This document shows positions 44,231 through 53,260 of a stretch of 64,000 nucleotides of DNA, in pieces. The translations under genes and the position numbers were made by a program. The notes beneath the pieces were generated by a model, which was not told where the DNA came from, did no database searches, and saw only the letters and a list, made by a program, of their open reading frames with translations. The DNA comes from Gaoshiqia sp050178015 (lineage in GTDB: Bacteria > Bacteroidota > Bacteroidia > Bacteroidales > Prolixibacteraceae), in the NCBI GenBank assembly GCA_050178015.1, contig JBFXGM010000001.1:62001-126000 (forward strand), given 5' to 3'. Each line of letters starts with the position of its first letter. Within the stretch, counting starts at the first letter, position 1.

Positions 44231-46641
44231 AACGAGTAAAAATTGAATTTCAGGTCACGTTTCTGACCCTTTTCATTGCCGCCGCAGTGATTGCCTCAGG
44301 CTACCTTGTTTACCAGAGCCTGTCGAAAATTATTGACTCGATCCACAAGGAAGCCCGTCCCGATTTTAAGTTATTGCTGATTAAGGATATTGCAGCTGAA
44401 CTAAATGAAGTGGAAAACACGGTGCGCCTGTACAGCCTGACCGGCGATGCAGCATTCTTCCACCCCTACCTCAAATTAAACGAATCAATCCAGGAAAAGC
44501 TGAACAACCTGAAAGATTATGCCCTTCCCGAGTCTGACGAAATTCAGCAAATCGATTCCATCCGGCTACTCACCAACCAGAAACTGCTGATTTGGGAAGA
44601 AATACGCACCCTGCACAACCAAAAAGAAACGACCACCAGCTCGTTCTCCGATCTTTATTCAAAAATCGACACGGTCATCATTCAGCCCGACACCATCACC
44701 TTTCAGCCGGCAGAAAAGAAAAAAGGCATTTTCAAACGCATTTTTGGCAAGCGGGATACCGTTGTTCCCCGGCCCATTATCATCGACAAAAGCAAGGAAC
44801 GCGAAATCATCAAGCAGGAAATTGCCGGCATTGAGCAGCACATTTCCGATCAAAGCCAACGGCTACAGGCACAAGAGAAGGTATTGCTTGAGCGTAACAT
44901 TCAGATCAGCTCGCTGATAGCTCAACAAATTGTACTGCTGGAAACTACCGAACAGCGCCGGCTGCTGACCAAAACACAGGAAGCCGATTTTATGGCTGCG
45001 CAAACCTACCGCCGTCTGAGCATTTTTACCATCACTGCGGTCATTTTGCTGATCACCGTACTCATCTTGTTTTACCGCAACCTGCAACGGAACCGCGCCT
45101 ACGAGCGAATGCTCGAAAAGGCTAAAACCGAAGCAGAAAGTCTGGCCAAGGCCAAGGAAATGTTCGTTGCTACGGTGAGCCATGAAATGCGTACACCGGT
45201 AAACGCCATTTACGGACTGACCGAGCAGATGCTGCAAAAGGCCCATTCCGAAGAAATGTCGGACAACCTGAAAGTGGTCCACAAATCGGCCCAGCACCTG
45301 ATTACCTTGGTGAACGACACCCTCGATTTTTCCAAGATCGAGTCGCAAAAGCTGAAAATAGAACAAATCGACTTCATGCCGGATGAGGTGTATAAAGAAA
45401 TTTACACGCTGCACAAAGATTCGGCAGCAGCCCGGGGCAACCAGTTGGTTATCAACAACCGGTGCGATAAGAACAGGGTATTGAAAGGCGACCCGGTGCG
45501 CCTCAAACAGATCCTGATTAACTTAATTACCAATGCCATAAAATTCACCAGCCAAGGCCAGATTATCTTTACAGCTGCCGAAGAAAGATTGTCGGGGCAC
45601 ACCTGGATGCTCCACCTGGAAGTTTCGGACACGGGCATTGGCATATCGGAGGAAAACCTGCAACTGATTTTCGACGAGTTTGTGCAATTGGATACCGACC
45701 TGACGATGAAACACCGCGGAACAGGCCTTGGCCTGGCTATCGTAAAACGCCTGATCGATTTGCATGATGGCCATATTCAGGTAGAAAGTGCCCCGGGAAG
45801 AGGCACCCGTTTTATGATCCAGCTTCCCTATCAGGAAGGCGATGCCAGCAACTTAAAAGATAAGGAAATTGACCGGATCAGAATACCGGCCAACTTCCGG
45901 AAGCTTCATTTTTTATTGGTAGATGATGAAGAGTTTAACCTTTACCTGCTGAAAAATATTCTTAAAAAATGGGGCATCGCTTATACCGAGGCAAACAATG
46001 GAAAGGTGGCTGTCGAACTGGCATCAAGCCAGCCATTCGATCTCATTTTGATGGATATGCGCATGCCGGTGATGGATGGATACGATGCAGCCAGGCAGAT
46101 CCTGAAAATATGGCCCAACATTCGGATTATTGCCCTTACCGCAACCAACCGCCCCGAGGACATTCAAAAAAGCCAACAAGCCGGTATGCAGGGATTTCTG
46201 CAAAAACCCTTTTCCGAAGCCGACCTGTTTGAGACCGTTACCCGTTTGCTCCCCGCCGAGAGCAACATTCCGCAAGAAAGCGATGAAACCAATCAACAGG
46301 TGCAAATTGACTTAAACGAACTGCAAAAGATGGCAGGTGACGACCCGGCCTTTTTCAACGAAATGCTGGAAATTTTCATCCACTCGAGCGAAAAAGGACT
46401 GGCCAACATCCGAAAAGCCTTTGCTGAAACGGATTGGGAAGCGATTTCGGAAGCTGCCCATAAACTGGCTGCTCCGGCTAAACATATGCAGGCCATGTCG
46501 CTCTATCACAAGCTGAAGGAATTGGAGCTTAACACTCCCGCAACTAAAAATGCCGACGATGCGGAAATACTGATCAACACGATTGAACAGGAAATCATCC
46601 AGATCAACGCCTTTATCCGTGAGAAACTTAGCGAAAAATAA
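44227..46641 (+). CDS. Hybrid sensor histidine kinase with receiver and HPt domains
   Basis: 804 residues. Order: membrane helix (about 10-30); large periplasmic coiled-coil-rich sensor (30-270) with an odd basic insert KKKGIFKRIFGKRD near 163-176; second membrane helix (about 272-292); dimerisation domain with His319 in SHEMRTP; HATPase with NLITNAIKF, DTGIGI and GTGLGLAIV; receiver (about 558-675) with Asp610 in LILMDMRMP; HPt with His745 in AAHKLAAPAKHM. It would relay phosphate internally and then to a partner regulator, probably the sigma-54 activator encoded 139 bases downstream. Confidence 0.93.
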   Translation: MKRVKIEFQVTFLTLFIAAAVIASGYLVYQSLSKIIDSIHKEARPDFKLLLIKDIAAELNEVENTVRLYSLTGDAAFFHPYLKLNESIQEKLNNLKDYALPESDEIQQIDSIRLLTNQKLLIWEEIRTLHNQKETTTSSFSDLYSKIDTVIIQPDTITFQPAEKKKGIFKRIFGKRDTVVPRPIIIDKSKEREIIKQEIAGIEQHISDQSQRLQAQEKVLLERNIQISSLIAQQIVLLETTEQRRLLTKTQEADFMAAQTYRRLSIFTITAVILLITVLILFYRNLQRNRAYERMLEKAKTEAESLAKAKEMFVATVSHEMRTPVNAIYGLTEQMLQKAHSEEMSDNLKVVHKSAQHLITLVNDTLDFSKIESQKLKIEQIDFMPDEVYKEIYTLHKDSAAARGNQLVINNRCDKNRVLKGDPVRLKQILINLITNAIKFTSQGQIIFTAAEERLSGHTWMLHLEVSDTGIGISEENLQLIFDEFVQLDTDLTMKHRGTGLGLAIVKRLIDLHDGHIQVESAPGRGTRFMIQLPYQEGDASNLKDKEIDRIRIPANFRKLHFLLVDDEEFNLYLLKNILKKWGIAYTEANNGKVAVELASSQPFDLILMDMRMPVMDGYDAARQILKIWPNIRIIALTATNRPEDIQKSQQAGMQGFLQKPFSEADLFETVTRLLPAESNIPQESDETNQQVQIDLNELQKMAGDDPAFFNEMLEIFIHSSEKGLANIRKAFAETDWEAISEAAHKLAAPAKHMQAMSLYHKLKELELNTPATKNADDAEILINTIEQEIIQINAFIREKLSEK

Positions 46642-46780
46642 CTTTCGCCATTTGACAATGACCAAAAAAAACTACAAAAAAACATTTTACAAAATGAACA
46701 TGAGGCAAACGAATTAACGTATATTCTTACTAACTTGCAGTACATGCTGACGAGTTTACTGCTAACAAAAAATCACGGCA

Positions 46781-48139
46781 ATGTCGGAAAAGCCATTTAA
46801 AATATTTGTAGTTGAAGATGACGAATGGTACAACCGTTTGTTGGTTCATAACTTATCGCTCATCCCTGACTACGACATACAATCTTTCTCGACCGGGAAA
46901 GACTGCCTGGACAACCTGAACCAGGAACCCGATGTGATTACACTCGACTACCGTTTGCCCGACATGAAAGGTCTGGAAGTGCTCAAACAGATCAAAGAAA
47001 TTAACGAAGATATCCAGGTCATCTTGATCTCGGAACAAGATGACATTGAAGTGGTGGTTGACCTGCTCCGTCACGGGGCTTACGATTACATTGTAAAGTC
47101 GCGCGACATCAAAGAACGCTTGCTGAACACCATCAACAACATCCGGAAGGGCAGCAAGCTGCGAAAGGAAATTGTAAGTTTGCGGCAAGAAGTAAAGAAA
47201 AAATACAGCTACCAAAATACCATTATCGGTAACAGTGGAGCCGCCCAAAAAATTTTCGAATTAATCGACAAAGCCACCCGCACCAATATAACCGTTACCG
47301 TTACCGGCGAAACAGGAACCGGTAAAGAACTGGTAGCCAAGGCTATCCACTACAACTCCACCCGTGCAAAAAAACAGTTTGTCGCAGTGAATGTGGCAGC
47401 TATCCCCAAAGATTTAATCGAAAGCGAACTGTTTGGCCACGAAAAAGGCGCCTTTACCGGTGCGGCATTCCGGCGTATTGGCAAGTTTGAAGAAGCCAAT
47501 GGCGGCACCCTCTTTCTCGACGAGATGGCAGAAATGGACATTTCGCTCCAGGCAAAACTGCTCCGTGCCCTTCAGGAAAAAGAAATCATCCGTGTGGGAA
47601 GCAATGTACCGGTAAAAACCGATTGCCGCATTATTATCGCCACCAATAAAAACCTGATGGAAGAGGTGAAACAAGGCAACTTCCGCCAGGATTTGTACTA
47701 CCGTTTGTATGGGCTACCGATCGAACTGCCGCCACTGCGCGAACGGGGCAACGATGTAATCGTGCTGGCAAAACACTTCATCACCGTATTCTGCAAGGAA
47801 AACAGCTTGCCCGCGAAAACCTTGTCGTCTGAGGCATCCAACATGTTGCTTTCCTATTCCTTCCCGGGCAACATCCGCGAGTTGAAATCGGTGATCGAAC
47901 TGGCCGTTACATTGGCTGAACAAGACGAAATTACCGCAGACCACATCGTCCTCGGGGGCGGCCACGACCTGCTTCCCGGATTATTGACCGAAGAGCTTAC
48001 CCTGCGCGAATACGATATTCGCATTGTAAAGGATTTTCTAAAAAAATACGACAACAACACCAAGCTCGTAGCCGAAAAGCTGGACATTGGCGTGGCTACC
48101 ATTTACCGGATGCTGAAAGAAGAAAAAGAACGCGAATAA
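46781..48139 (+). CDS. Sigma-54-dependent response regulator (NtrC type)
   Basis: 452 residues. The receiver domain (1-120) has phospho-acceptor Asp56 in ITLDYRLPD. The AAA+ domain (about 145-385) has Walker A GETGTGKE, the sigma-54-contacting GAFTGA loop at 223-228, Walker B GGTLFLDE and the arginine-finger region DLYYRL. The C-terminal Fis-type helix-turn-helix is NTKLVAEKLDIGVATIYRMLKEE. All elements for activating sigma-54 promoters are intact. It follows the hybrid kinase, and a -24/-12 sequence lies 114 bases after its stop. Confidence 0.95.
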   Translation: MSEKPFKIFVVEDDEWYNRLLVHNLSLIPDYDIQSFSTGKDCLDNLNQEPDVITLDYRLPDMKGLEVLKQIKEINEDIQVILISEQDDIEVVVDLLRHGAYDYIVKSRDIKERLLNTINNIRKGSKLRKEIVSLRQEVKKKYSYQNTIIGNSGAAQKIFELIDKATRTNITVTVTGETGTGKELVAKAIHYNSTRAKKQFVAVNVAAIPKDLIESELFGHEKGAFTGAAFRRIGKFEEANGGTLFLDEMAEMDISLQAKLLRALQEKEIIRVGSNVPVKTDCRIIIATNKNLMEEVKQGNFRQDLYYRLYGLPIELPPLRERGNDVIVLAKHFITVFCKENSLPAKTLSSEASNMLLSYSFPGNIRELKSVIELAVTLAEQDEITADHIVLGGGHDLLPGLLTEELTLREYDIRIVKDFLKKYDNNTKLVAEKLDIGVATIYRMLKEEKERE

Positions 48140-48252
48140 TTTACTTTTAACTCTCATTCTGAAAGCTATTTCATTCAATTTGATAAAATATTTGTTTTCC
48201 TCGCAAACACTAAAATACTGTACTTCTGCAACTTAAAAAAAGCAACCCTCAG

Positions 48253-48268
48253 TGGCACAGAGATTGGC
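48253..48268 (+). promoter_or_regulatory. Probable sigma-54 (-24/-12) promoter
   Basis: TGGCACAGAGATTGGC: TGGCAC at 48253-48258 and TTGG at 48264-48267 with the canonical 10 bases between the GG and the -12 dinucleotide. The only departure is GG instead of GC at -12. Transcription would start near 48279, 61 bases before the downstream ATG. Confidence 0.65.
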
Positions 48269-48339
48269 TAATAGGGTCAGAATAAATAAAAACAAAAACA
48301 GATTTTCGAGTCTGAACTTTAAAATGGAGGATTACAGTC

Positions 48340-49242
48340 ATGGAAAAAAAACAATTAAGAACAATTATAATTGCGGCAGTAATTGTAATTGTTGGCGCAG
48401 TAGCAGCAATCTATGTTTACACGCAGAAACAATCAGAGATTAAAACATTGATGGCCGAACAAATGGATCTGAATGAAATGATCCAACAGAAAGATTCAGT
48501 TGTTAACGACCTGGTGACCACTTTTGATGAAATTGAGAGCAACCTGACATTCATCAAAGAAAAAAGAAGCCAACTTTCGCTGGAACAAGCTGAAGGAGGA
48601 AAAGACCGCAAGCAAGCCCTTTTGGAAGACATCACCCTGATGAACTCCATGCTGGAAGAAAGCAGCAAAAAAATTGCTGAACTGGAAGAGAAGCTGAAAA
48701 AATCGGGCTTGAACCTCCGCGCATTTGAACGTCGCGTGGCAGCCTTGAACGAAAGCATTGAAAGCCAAAACGTGCAAATTGCCGAACTGAAACAGATCAT
48801 TGAACAGAAGGATTTCCAAATGGCCGAGCTGAACAGCAAGATCGAGGGAATGGGCATGGAAATGGCCAAACAAGCCGACTCCATCTCGTATAAAGAACAG
48901 GTAATCACCGATAAAGTGAACAAACTGAACACCGGTCATATTGCTTACGGAACGTACAAGGAACTGGCCGAAAAAGGCATCCTGACCAAAGAAGGCGGAA
49001 TTTTGGGCATTGGCGCAAGCAAAACCCTTCAGCAAAATCTGGATGAAGAATACTTCACCACGCTGGACATCCGCGAATCGACGATCATCCCGCTGCACAC
49101 CAAAAAAGCCAAGGTCATTTCCGAGCATCCATCTGATTCGTACAAATTGGTTGAAGAAGAAGGGCAAATTGCTTACCTGCAAATTGAGAATCCGGATAAA
49201 TTCTGGAAAATCTCGAAGTACGCAGTGATTGAGGTTAAATAA
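48340..49242 (+). CDS. Membrane-anchored coiled-coil protein
   Basis: 300 residues. An N-terminal membrane helix (about 7-27, RTIIIAAVIVIVGAVAAIYVY) is followed by about 170 residues of heptad-rich coiled coil (LMAEQMDLNEMIQQKDSVVNDL to MAKQADSISYKEQ). A compact C-terminal domain (about 200-300: HIAYGTYKELAEKGILTKEGGILGIGASKTLQQNLDEEYF...LVEEEGQIAYLQIENPDKFWK) is widespread in Bacteroidota and has no known activity. It is probably periplasmic. It is the likely first target of the upstream sigma-54 activator and ends at a strong terminator. Confidence 0.8.
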   Translation: MEKKQLRTIIIAAVIVIVGAVAAIYVYTQKQSEIKTLMAEQMDLNEMIQQKDSVVNDLVTTFDEIESNLTFIKEKRSQLSLEQAEGGKDRKQALLEDITLMNSMLEESSKKIAELEEKLKKSGLNLRAFERRVAALNESIESQNVQIAELKQIIEQKDFQMAELNSKIEGMGMEMAKQADSISYKEQVITDKVNKLNTGHIAYGTYKELAEKGILTKEGGILGIGASKTLQQNLDEEYFTTLDIRESTIIPLHTKKAKVISEHPSDSYKLVEEEGQIAYLQIENPDKFWKISKYAVIEVK

Positions 49243-49333
49243 ACAGAATTAAGGCAAAGTAGCTAGCACGAGGTACTCATTTCATATAATTCGACAAAGA
49301 TTCCCTTACTCGTAATATTGCGTTAGCTATGCG

Positions 49334-49371
49334 AAAGCTGTCCCGGAGCGTCCGGGGCAGCTTCTTTTTTT
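49334..49371 (+). terminator. Rho-independent terminator after the coiled-coil gene
   Basis: AAAGCTGTCCCGG pairs with CCGGGGCAGCTT around AGCGT and is followed by CTTTTTTTT. It separates the plus-strand coiled-coil gene from the convergent START-like gene. Confidence 0.9.
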
Positions 49372-49384
49372 TCAGGACTAAATC

Positions 49385-49765
49385 TTATTCTTCAAACAAC
49401 TGGTTCAGGGCATCAAAATAATCGTCTTCCCATCCCTCAACCATATTCTCATAAGCTTCGTCAGGAATGTTGGTATGCTTCACTTCCATGGTGGTACCAC
49501 CTTTGCGGGGGTGCAATTTGATGGTAACAATCGAAGGCTCTTCCTGCTCGCCAAAATACCATTCCTGCACAATCAGCTGGTCTTTGACAAACTCCAGGTT
49601 TTTTCCGCAAATACTCCCGTCCCAAATGGAAAATTCGGTACCCGGAACTTCTTCCATCTCCGCATTTTCACCTGTCCAAATTTCTAGCATTACCTTATTG
49701 GTCAAGGCGTTGTAAACATCTTTTGGCTCGGCCGCCAACTGAAAATATTGTTTATAGTCTTTCAT
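49385..49765 (-). CDS. START-like/AHSA1-type SRPBCC protein
   Basis: 126 residues, single domain: YFQLAAEPKDVYNALTNKVMLEIWTGENAEMEEVPGTEFSIWDGSICGKNLEFVKDQLIVQEWYFGEQEEPSIVTIKL, ending VEGWEDDYFDALNQLFEE. This is the compact acidic START-like form found throughout Bacteroidota. Its ligand and role are unknown; related AHSA1 domains in eukaryotes stimulate Hsp90. It is 12 bases downstream of the DUF3078 gene on the same strand, so it is probably co-transcribed. Confidence 0.8.
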   Translation of the reverse strand: MKDYKQYFQLAAEPKDVYNALTNKVMLEIWTGENAEMEEVPGTEFSIWDGSICGKNLEFVKDQLIVQEWYFGEQEEPSIVTIKLHPRKGGTTMEVKHTNIPDEAYENMVEGWEDDYFDALNQLFEE

Positions 49766-49777
49766 AAATGTACGAGA

Positions 49778-51751
49778 TTATTTAAGGGTTTGCCGTCGGT
49801 AAACCTGCTTATTAAGTTTATAACTGAAACCAATGGTAATGAATTCCTTAAACTGCAATTTGGGTTTATAGATGGTATTCCCCTCCAAATCAATCTTATC
49901 GGTTGGGAAAGTTACATTAGCGTCATAAATGAAGTGCAGCAACACTCGCATATTAATGTAATCGTTCAGTTTCATCACCACGTTATTCTCCCAATCGATA
50001 TCGAAACTGGCAGGATCGGTATAGTTGACGAACATTTTGTATTTCAGCTCATAGGTAATGTCAGGTGTAATATCTTTCTTCAGTTTCAGGTCAGCATTCA
50101 AACCCGGCTCCCAGTATCGTTTCTTTCCCTCGTCAATACCATATTTGGTCACATCAATCCGGGCGGTATCGCGAACCGATACAATTTTGGCCGTCAAAGG
50201 CGAAATGAATAAGGAGAAATTTTTGTTCGGCTTATAATCCAAACCAAATTTGATCATCGTTTTTGCCGGTGATAAAAATCCGGAAATCAGGTTATCGCGA
50301 TCCGGGTACTTGTACCCGTTAAACAACTGTGTCTGAAAATCAATTTCGGTTGAATAGTACCATTTTTTAAATGCGCTCAGGCCCAACCGGGAAGTAATTT
50401 CAAATTTGTCATCATTTTTCTGGATTTTATCCTCAGAAGATTTCAGCCAACCGTTACGTATTTCTGCCGAGTTCTCCCACTTTAGTTTTTTTGATGAATA
50501 GTTGGCATAGCCACGCAGCACCACCAGGGTTGACAAAGCGCTCTGCCCTCCTTTTTTCCAATTGCTGAGGTAGGTTTGCGTGAAACCTACGGTACCGTCT
50601 CCACCCATGTTCCAAGGGGTAATCACAGCGAAGCGTTTTTCCACTTTTTGAAGCTTCCCTTCCGACAGCAAGTTATTAAAATTAAACTCTTTGGTTTGCT
50701 TTTGGGCGAACCGCGAAAGGGTAACACCATCGTCGATCAAGAGCCGGAGCGAATTTTTTCCGGTATTTTCAATCCGTACGCCCAACGAGTCGTTCTGTTC
50801 GTTTTTGATAAACAGACGGGTATAATTCCGGTCGTTGTCACGAAGCCAGAGATGAGCGGCCCTTTGATCGGAGTTTGACAACCAGAGCGAAGTTGAATCG
50901 TTCGCCGCATAATTGGTCAGGATCTCTACTACGCGGGCGATGGAGTCATTTACAGCGGCCATCACCGAATCATTGTAATGCACCAACCGCAAACGGTTTT
51001 GCGTACGGATGGAATCGGCAAATTCGCGTTGAATTTTTTTCGCATATTCCGAAATGTATTCCTCGCGGTAAGCAGCGGTCACCGAATCAACATAATTGGT
51101 CAACACCCGGTTATTAAAATCCATACGCGCCTGTTCCAGCAACGCCCGTTTGGTGCTGTCCAACCGCTGGATACGGCGAAAATCGGAGGGATTGCTCATG
51201 ATGGAATCCGGGATAACATTATACATGGTCAAACTATCCGGGATTTTTACCTGTTGTGTTTCAAGCAACCATTCTGCATCTTCCTGATCCAACAAATCCA
51301 CCTTTGAATCCAGGTTTTCGAACAACTGCTCCGGCACGGGAATCTGATCTTTAACAATGCTGTTCCTGATGGAGCGGTCGATGCGCTTCAGACGTTCATT
51401 CAGCTCGTTTTGCGACATAAACCCGGGTACAAACAAGCTATCGGACACCTGGTCGGCCCGGCGATAAAAATACCGGTGTTCGGAATCCTGATACTGCCCC
51501 AGTTTATGAAGGATGGTATCGATCTTTTCATCCTCCACAAAATTTACCAATCCCCTGAGGCTCCGGGCCACTTCAGGGTTGTGAGGGTACCAATTCCCCT
51601 GTTCACCAAGAAAATATTTTAAATAGTTTACCCCAACGTGGACAGAATCAACGGCAACCGTTTCCTTTCGTTTGTCTGCGGGACTTGAAGCCGTGAGAAT
51701 CTGGCTTGAAAATGCAAAGAAAATCCCTAGCAGAAGAAATCTGTAATTCAT
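49778..51751 (-). CDS. DUF3078-domain outer-membrane-associated protein
   Basis: 657 residues with a signal peptide (about 1-21, ILTA-SS). The N-terminal ~370 residues are helical and charged. The C-terminal ~290 residues (from PWNMGGDGTVGFTQTYLSNWKKGGQSALSTLVVLRGYANY) form the DUF3078 beta-barrel-like domain, with WENSAEIRNGWLKS and EPGLNADLKLKKDI. Most DUF3078 proteins are ~300-550 residues, so this one has a long N-terminal extension. The function is unknown, likely outer-membrane. Confidence 0.85.
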   Translation of the reverse strand: MNYRFLLLGIFFAFSSQILTASSPADKRKETVAVDSVHVGVNYLKYFLGEQGNWYPHNPEVARSLRGLVNFVEDEKIDTILHKLGQYQDSEHRYFYRRADQVSDSLFVPGFMSQNELNERLKRIDRSIRNSIVKDQIPVPEQLFENLDSKVDLLDQEDAEWLLETQQVKIPDSLTMYNVIPDSIMSNPSDFRRIQRLDSTKRALLEQARMDFNNRVLTNYVDSVTAAYREEYISEYAKKIQREFADSIRTQNRLRLVHYNDSVMAAVNDSIARVVEILTNYAANDSTSLWLSNSDQRAAHLWLRDNDRNYTRLFIKNEQNDSLGVRIENTGKNSLRLLIDDGVTLSRFAQKQTKEFNFNNLLSEGKLQKVEKRFAVITPWNMGGDGTVGFTQTYLSNWKKGGQSALSTLVVLRGYANYSSKKLKWENSAEIRNGWLKSSEDKIQKNDDKFEITSRLGLSAFKKWYYSTEIDFQTQLFNGYKYPDRDNLISGFLSPAKTMIKFGLDYKPNKNFSLFISPLTAKIVSVRDTARIDVTKYGIDEGKKRYWEPGLNADLKLKKDITPDITYELKYKMFVNYTDPASFDIDWENNVVMKLNDYINMRVLLHFIYDANVTFPTDKIDLEGNTIYKPKLQFKEFITIGFSYKLNKQVYRRQTLK

Positions 51752-51834
51752 AGCAGAAAAATTATTTATTTGGCTTTTGGGTTAAACGGAAAATTAAACG
51801 TTTTCGTGTGCGGTAACAAAAATCAGACCACAGC

Positions 51835-52299
51835 CTATTCCCAGCGTGTAAAGGGGAATTCCGACAGTCGGGAATTATGGTACCGCATATCGCCGCTCAC
51901 TTCTTCCCCAACCCAATCCGGAATAGTGACGGACTCATTCTCAGCATCCAGCTCCACCTCGGCCAATACCAGTCCTTGGTTCATTCCTTCAAAAATATCA
52001 ACTTCCCATTTTTTCCCGTTCACCCATATTTCGTATCTCACCTTCTCTACCGGAAATCCAACAGCAAGCTTCATCATCTCCCGGGCCTCTTCAGCCGGTA
52101 TGGGATATTCAAATTCGGGCCGCGAAATGCCGGTCAGGCCTCCTTTAATCGTCAGCCAGGCCCGGTCGCCGGCAACCCGCACCCGCACCGTACGCTGCGG
52201 ATCGGCACATAAATAAGCCTGAACCATGGGAATAGCCCGTGCATTTTGTGGCACAAAACCGGCTTTAACCAAAAATTTGCGTTCAATTTCGAGCGGCAT
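51835..52299 (-). CDS. CYTH-domain triphosphate tunnel protein
   Basis: 154 residues from the ATG at 52299, chosen because it opens MPLEIERKFLVK, the ExExK-type signature of CYTH proteins. Further family segments are RTVRVRVAGDRAWLTIKGG (basic/acidic tunnel strands), EFEYPIPAEEAREMM, KVRYEIWVNGKKWEVDIFEGMNQGLVLAEVEL. CYTH enzymes bind triphosphates with metal (adenylate cyclase, thiamine or inorganic triphosphatase). For the short bacterial form triphosphatase is more likely than cyclase. It is divergent from the hydrogenase operon. Confidence 0.9.
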   Translation of the reverse strand: MPLEIERKFLVKAGFVPQNARAIPMVQAYLCADPQRTVRVRVAGDRAWLTIKGGLTGISRPEFEYPIPAEEAREMMKLAVGFPVEKVRYEIWVNGKKWEVDIFEGMNQGLVLAEVELDAENESVTIPDWVGEEVSGDMRYHNSRLSEFPFTRWE

Positions 52300-52704
52300 A
52301 AGACAGTGATTAAGGTGAGCGGGCAAAGTTAAGAGTCTCTCCCCGATTACAAGTACGTTATCACTTAAGTTTTTCTTAATTCTCCAAAACAATCACACAA
52401 GATTTCGAATACAGGATGCGTACTGGAAACCATAACCCGAATCCACTGGCTTCAATCGGCAGCACAGGCTTCCGGATCTATTCCCTCAAAACTAATATGC
52501 TGAAAAACAGCCCGTCCACCTTCATTCCTGATAAATAACAGTAGTTTTTATCCCAGCTCTGCCTTAATTTTAAAGGAAAACTGAAATCCATGTTTGCCCT
52601 TAGGGTGAAGAACCAATGTGTAAAACCGACCCTGCCATGAATTGGCGCTCTTTCTGACTGAAAAGAAACAACAAACAACTACATTTTAAAAAACCGATAA
52701 TCAC
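52300..52704. other. Intergenic region upstream of the hydrogenase operon
   Basis: 405 bases between the divergent CYTH gene and the NuoE-like gene. A TACATTTT at 52680-52687 resembles a -7 box (one mismatch) but lies only 18-25 bases before the ATG. I recognise no other signal and no gene. Confidence 0.35.
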
Positions 52705-53181
52705 ATGTATATGAATCCAGTACAGGACCTAATAAAAAACCTGGCAGACCAGCACGGGAGAAACAGGGAAAACCTGCTGCCCATCCTCCAAGGGGTTGTT
52801 GAACAGGAAAAATACCTTTCCGAATATTCGATGATTGAAATTGCCCGCGAACTGGACCTCCCGGCAGCTGAAGTTTTCGGAACGGCTACCTTCTATTCGT
52901 TTCTGGAACACAAGAAAATGGGTAAATACATTATCCGGGTTTGCAAAACCATCACCTGCTCCATGAAAGGCAAAAATCAAATTTTACATGCTATTGAGGA
53001 CATGCTGAAAGTGGCCATCGGCGAAACCACCCCCGACGGGAAATTCTCGCTCATGCAAACCAACTGTCTGGGATGGTGCCACAAGGCGCCCGCCATGCTG
53101 ATAAACAACGACATTTATACGGAACTGACCCCGGAAAAAGTCCGGGAGATACTGGGTGAATACATGAAACGGGAAAGTTGA
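52705..53181 (+). CDS. NuoE-like [2Fe-2S] subunit of an NADH-type [FeFe] hydrogenase
   Basis: 158 residues, thioredoxin-like ferredoxin fold. The [2Fe-2S] ligands are visible as Cys80-x4-Cys85 (VCKTITCSMKG) and Cys121-x3-Cys125 (CLGWC). The N-terminal helical domain (LLPILQGVVEQEKYLSEYSMIEIARELDLPAAEVFGTATFYSFLEHK) is typical of NuoE/HndA/HydC. It passes electrons between the flavin subunit and the catalytic subunit. A start at the second Met (52711) is possible. It is first in a three-gene operon, with 79 bases to the next gene. Confidence 0.9.
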   Translation: MYMNPVQDLIKNLADQHGRNRENLLPILQGVVEQEKYLSEYSMIEIARELDLPAAEVFGTATFYSFLEHKKMGKYIIRVCKTITCSMKGKNQILHAIEDMLKVAIGETTPDGKFSLMQTNCLGWCHKAPAMLINNDIYTELTPEKVREILGEYMKRES

Positions 53182-53260
53182 GAACAACAATCATCCGGAA
53201 AAACCACCCTTCCAATTAAAAACATTCAGACCAATAAGCAATAACCTAACTGCATCCATT

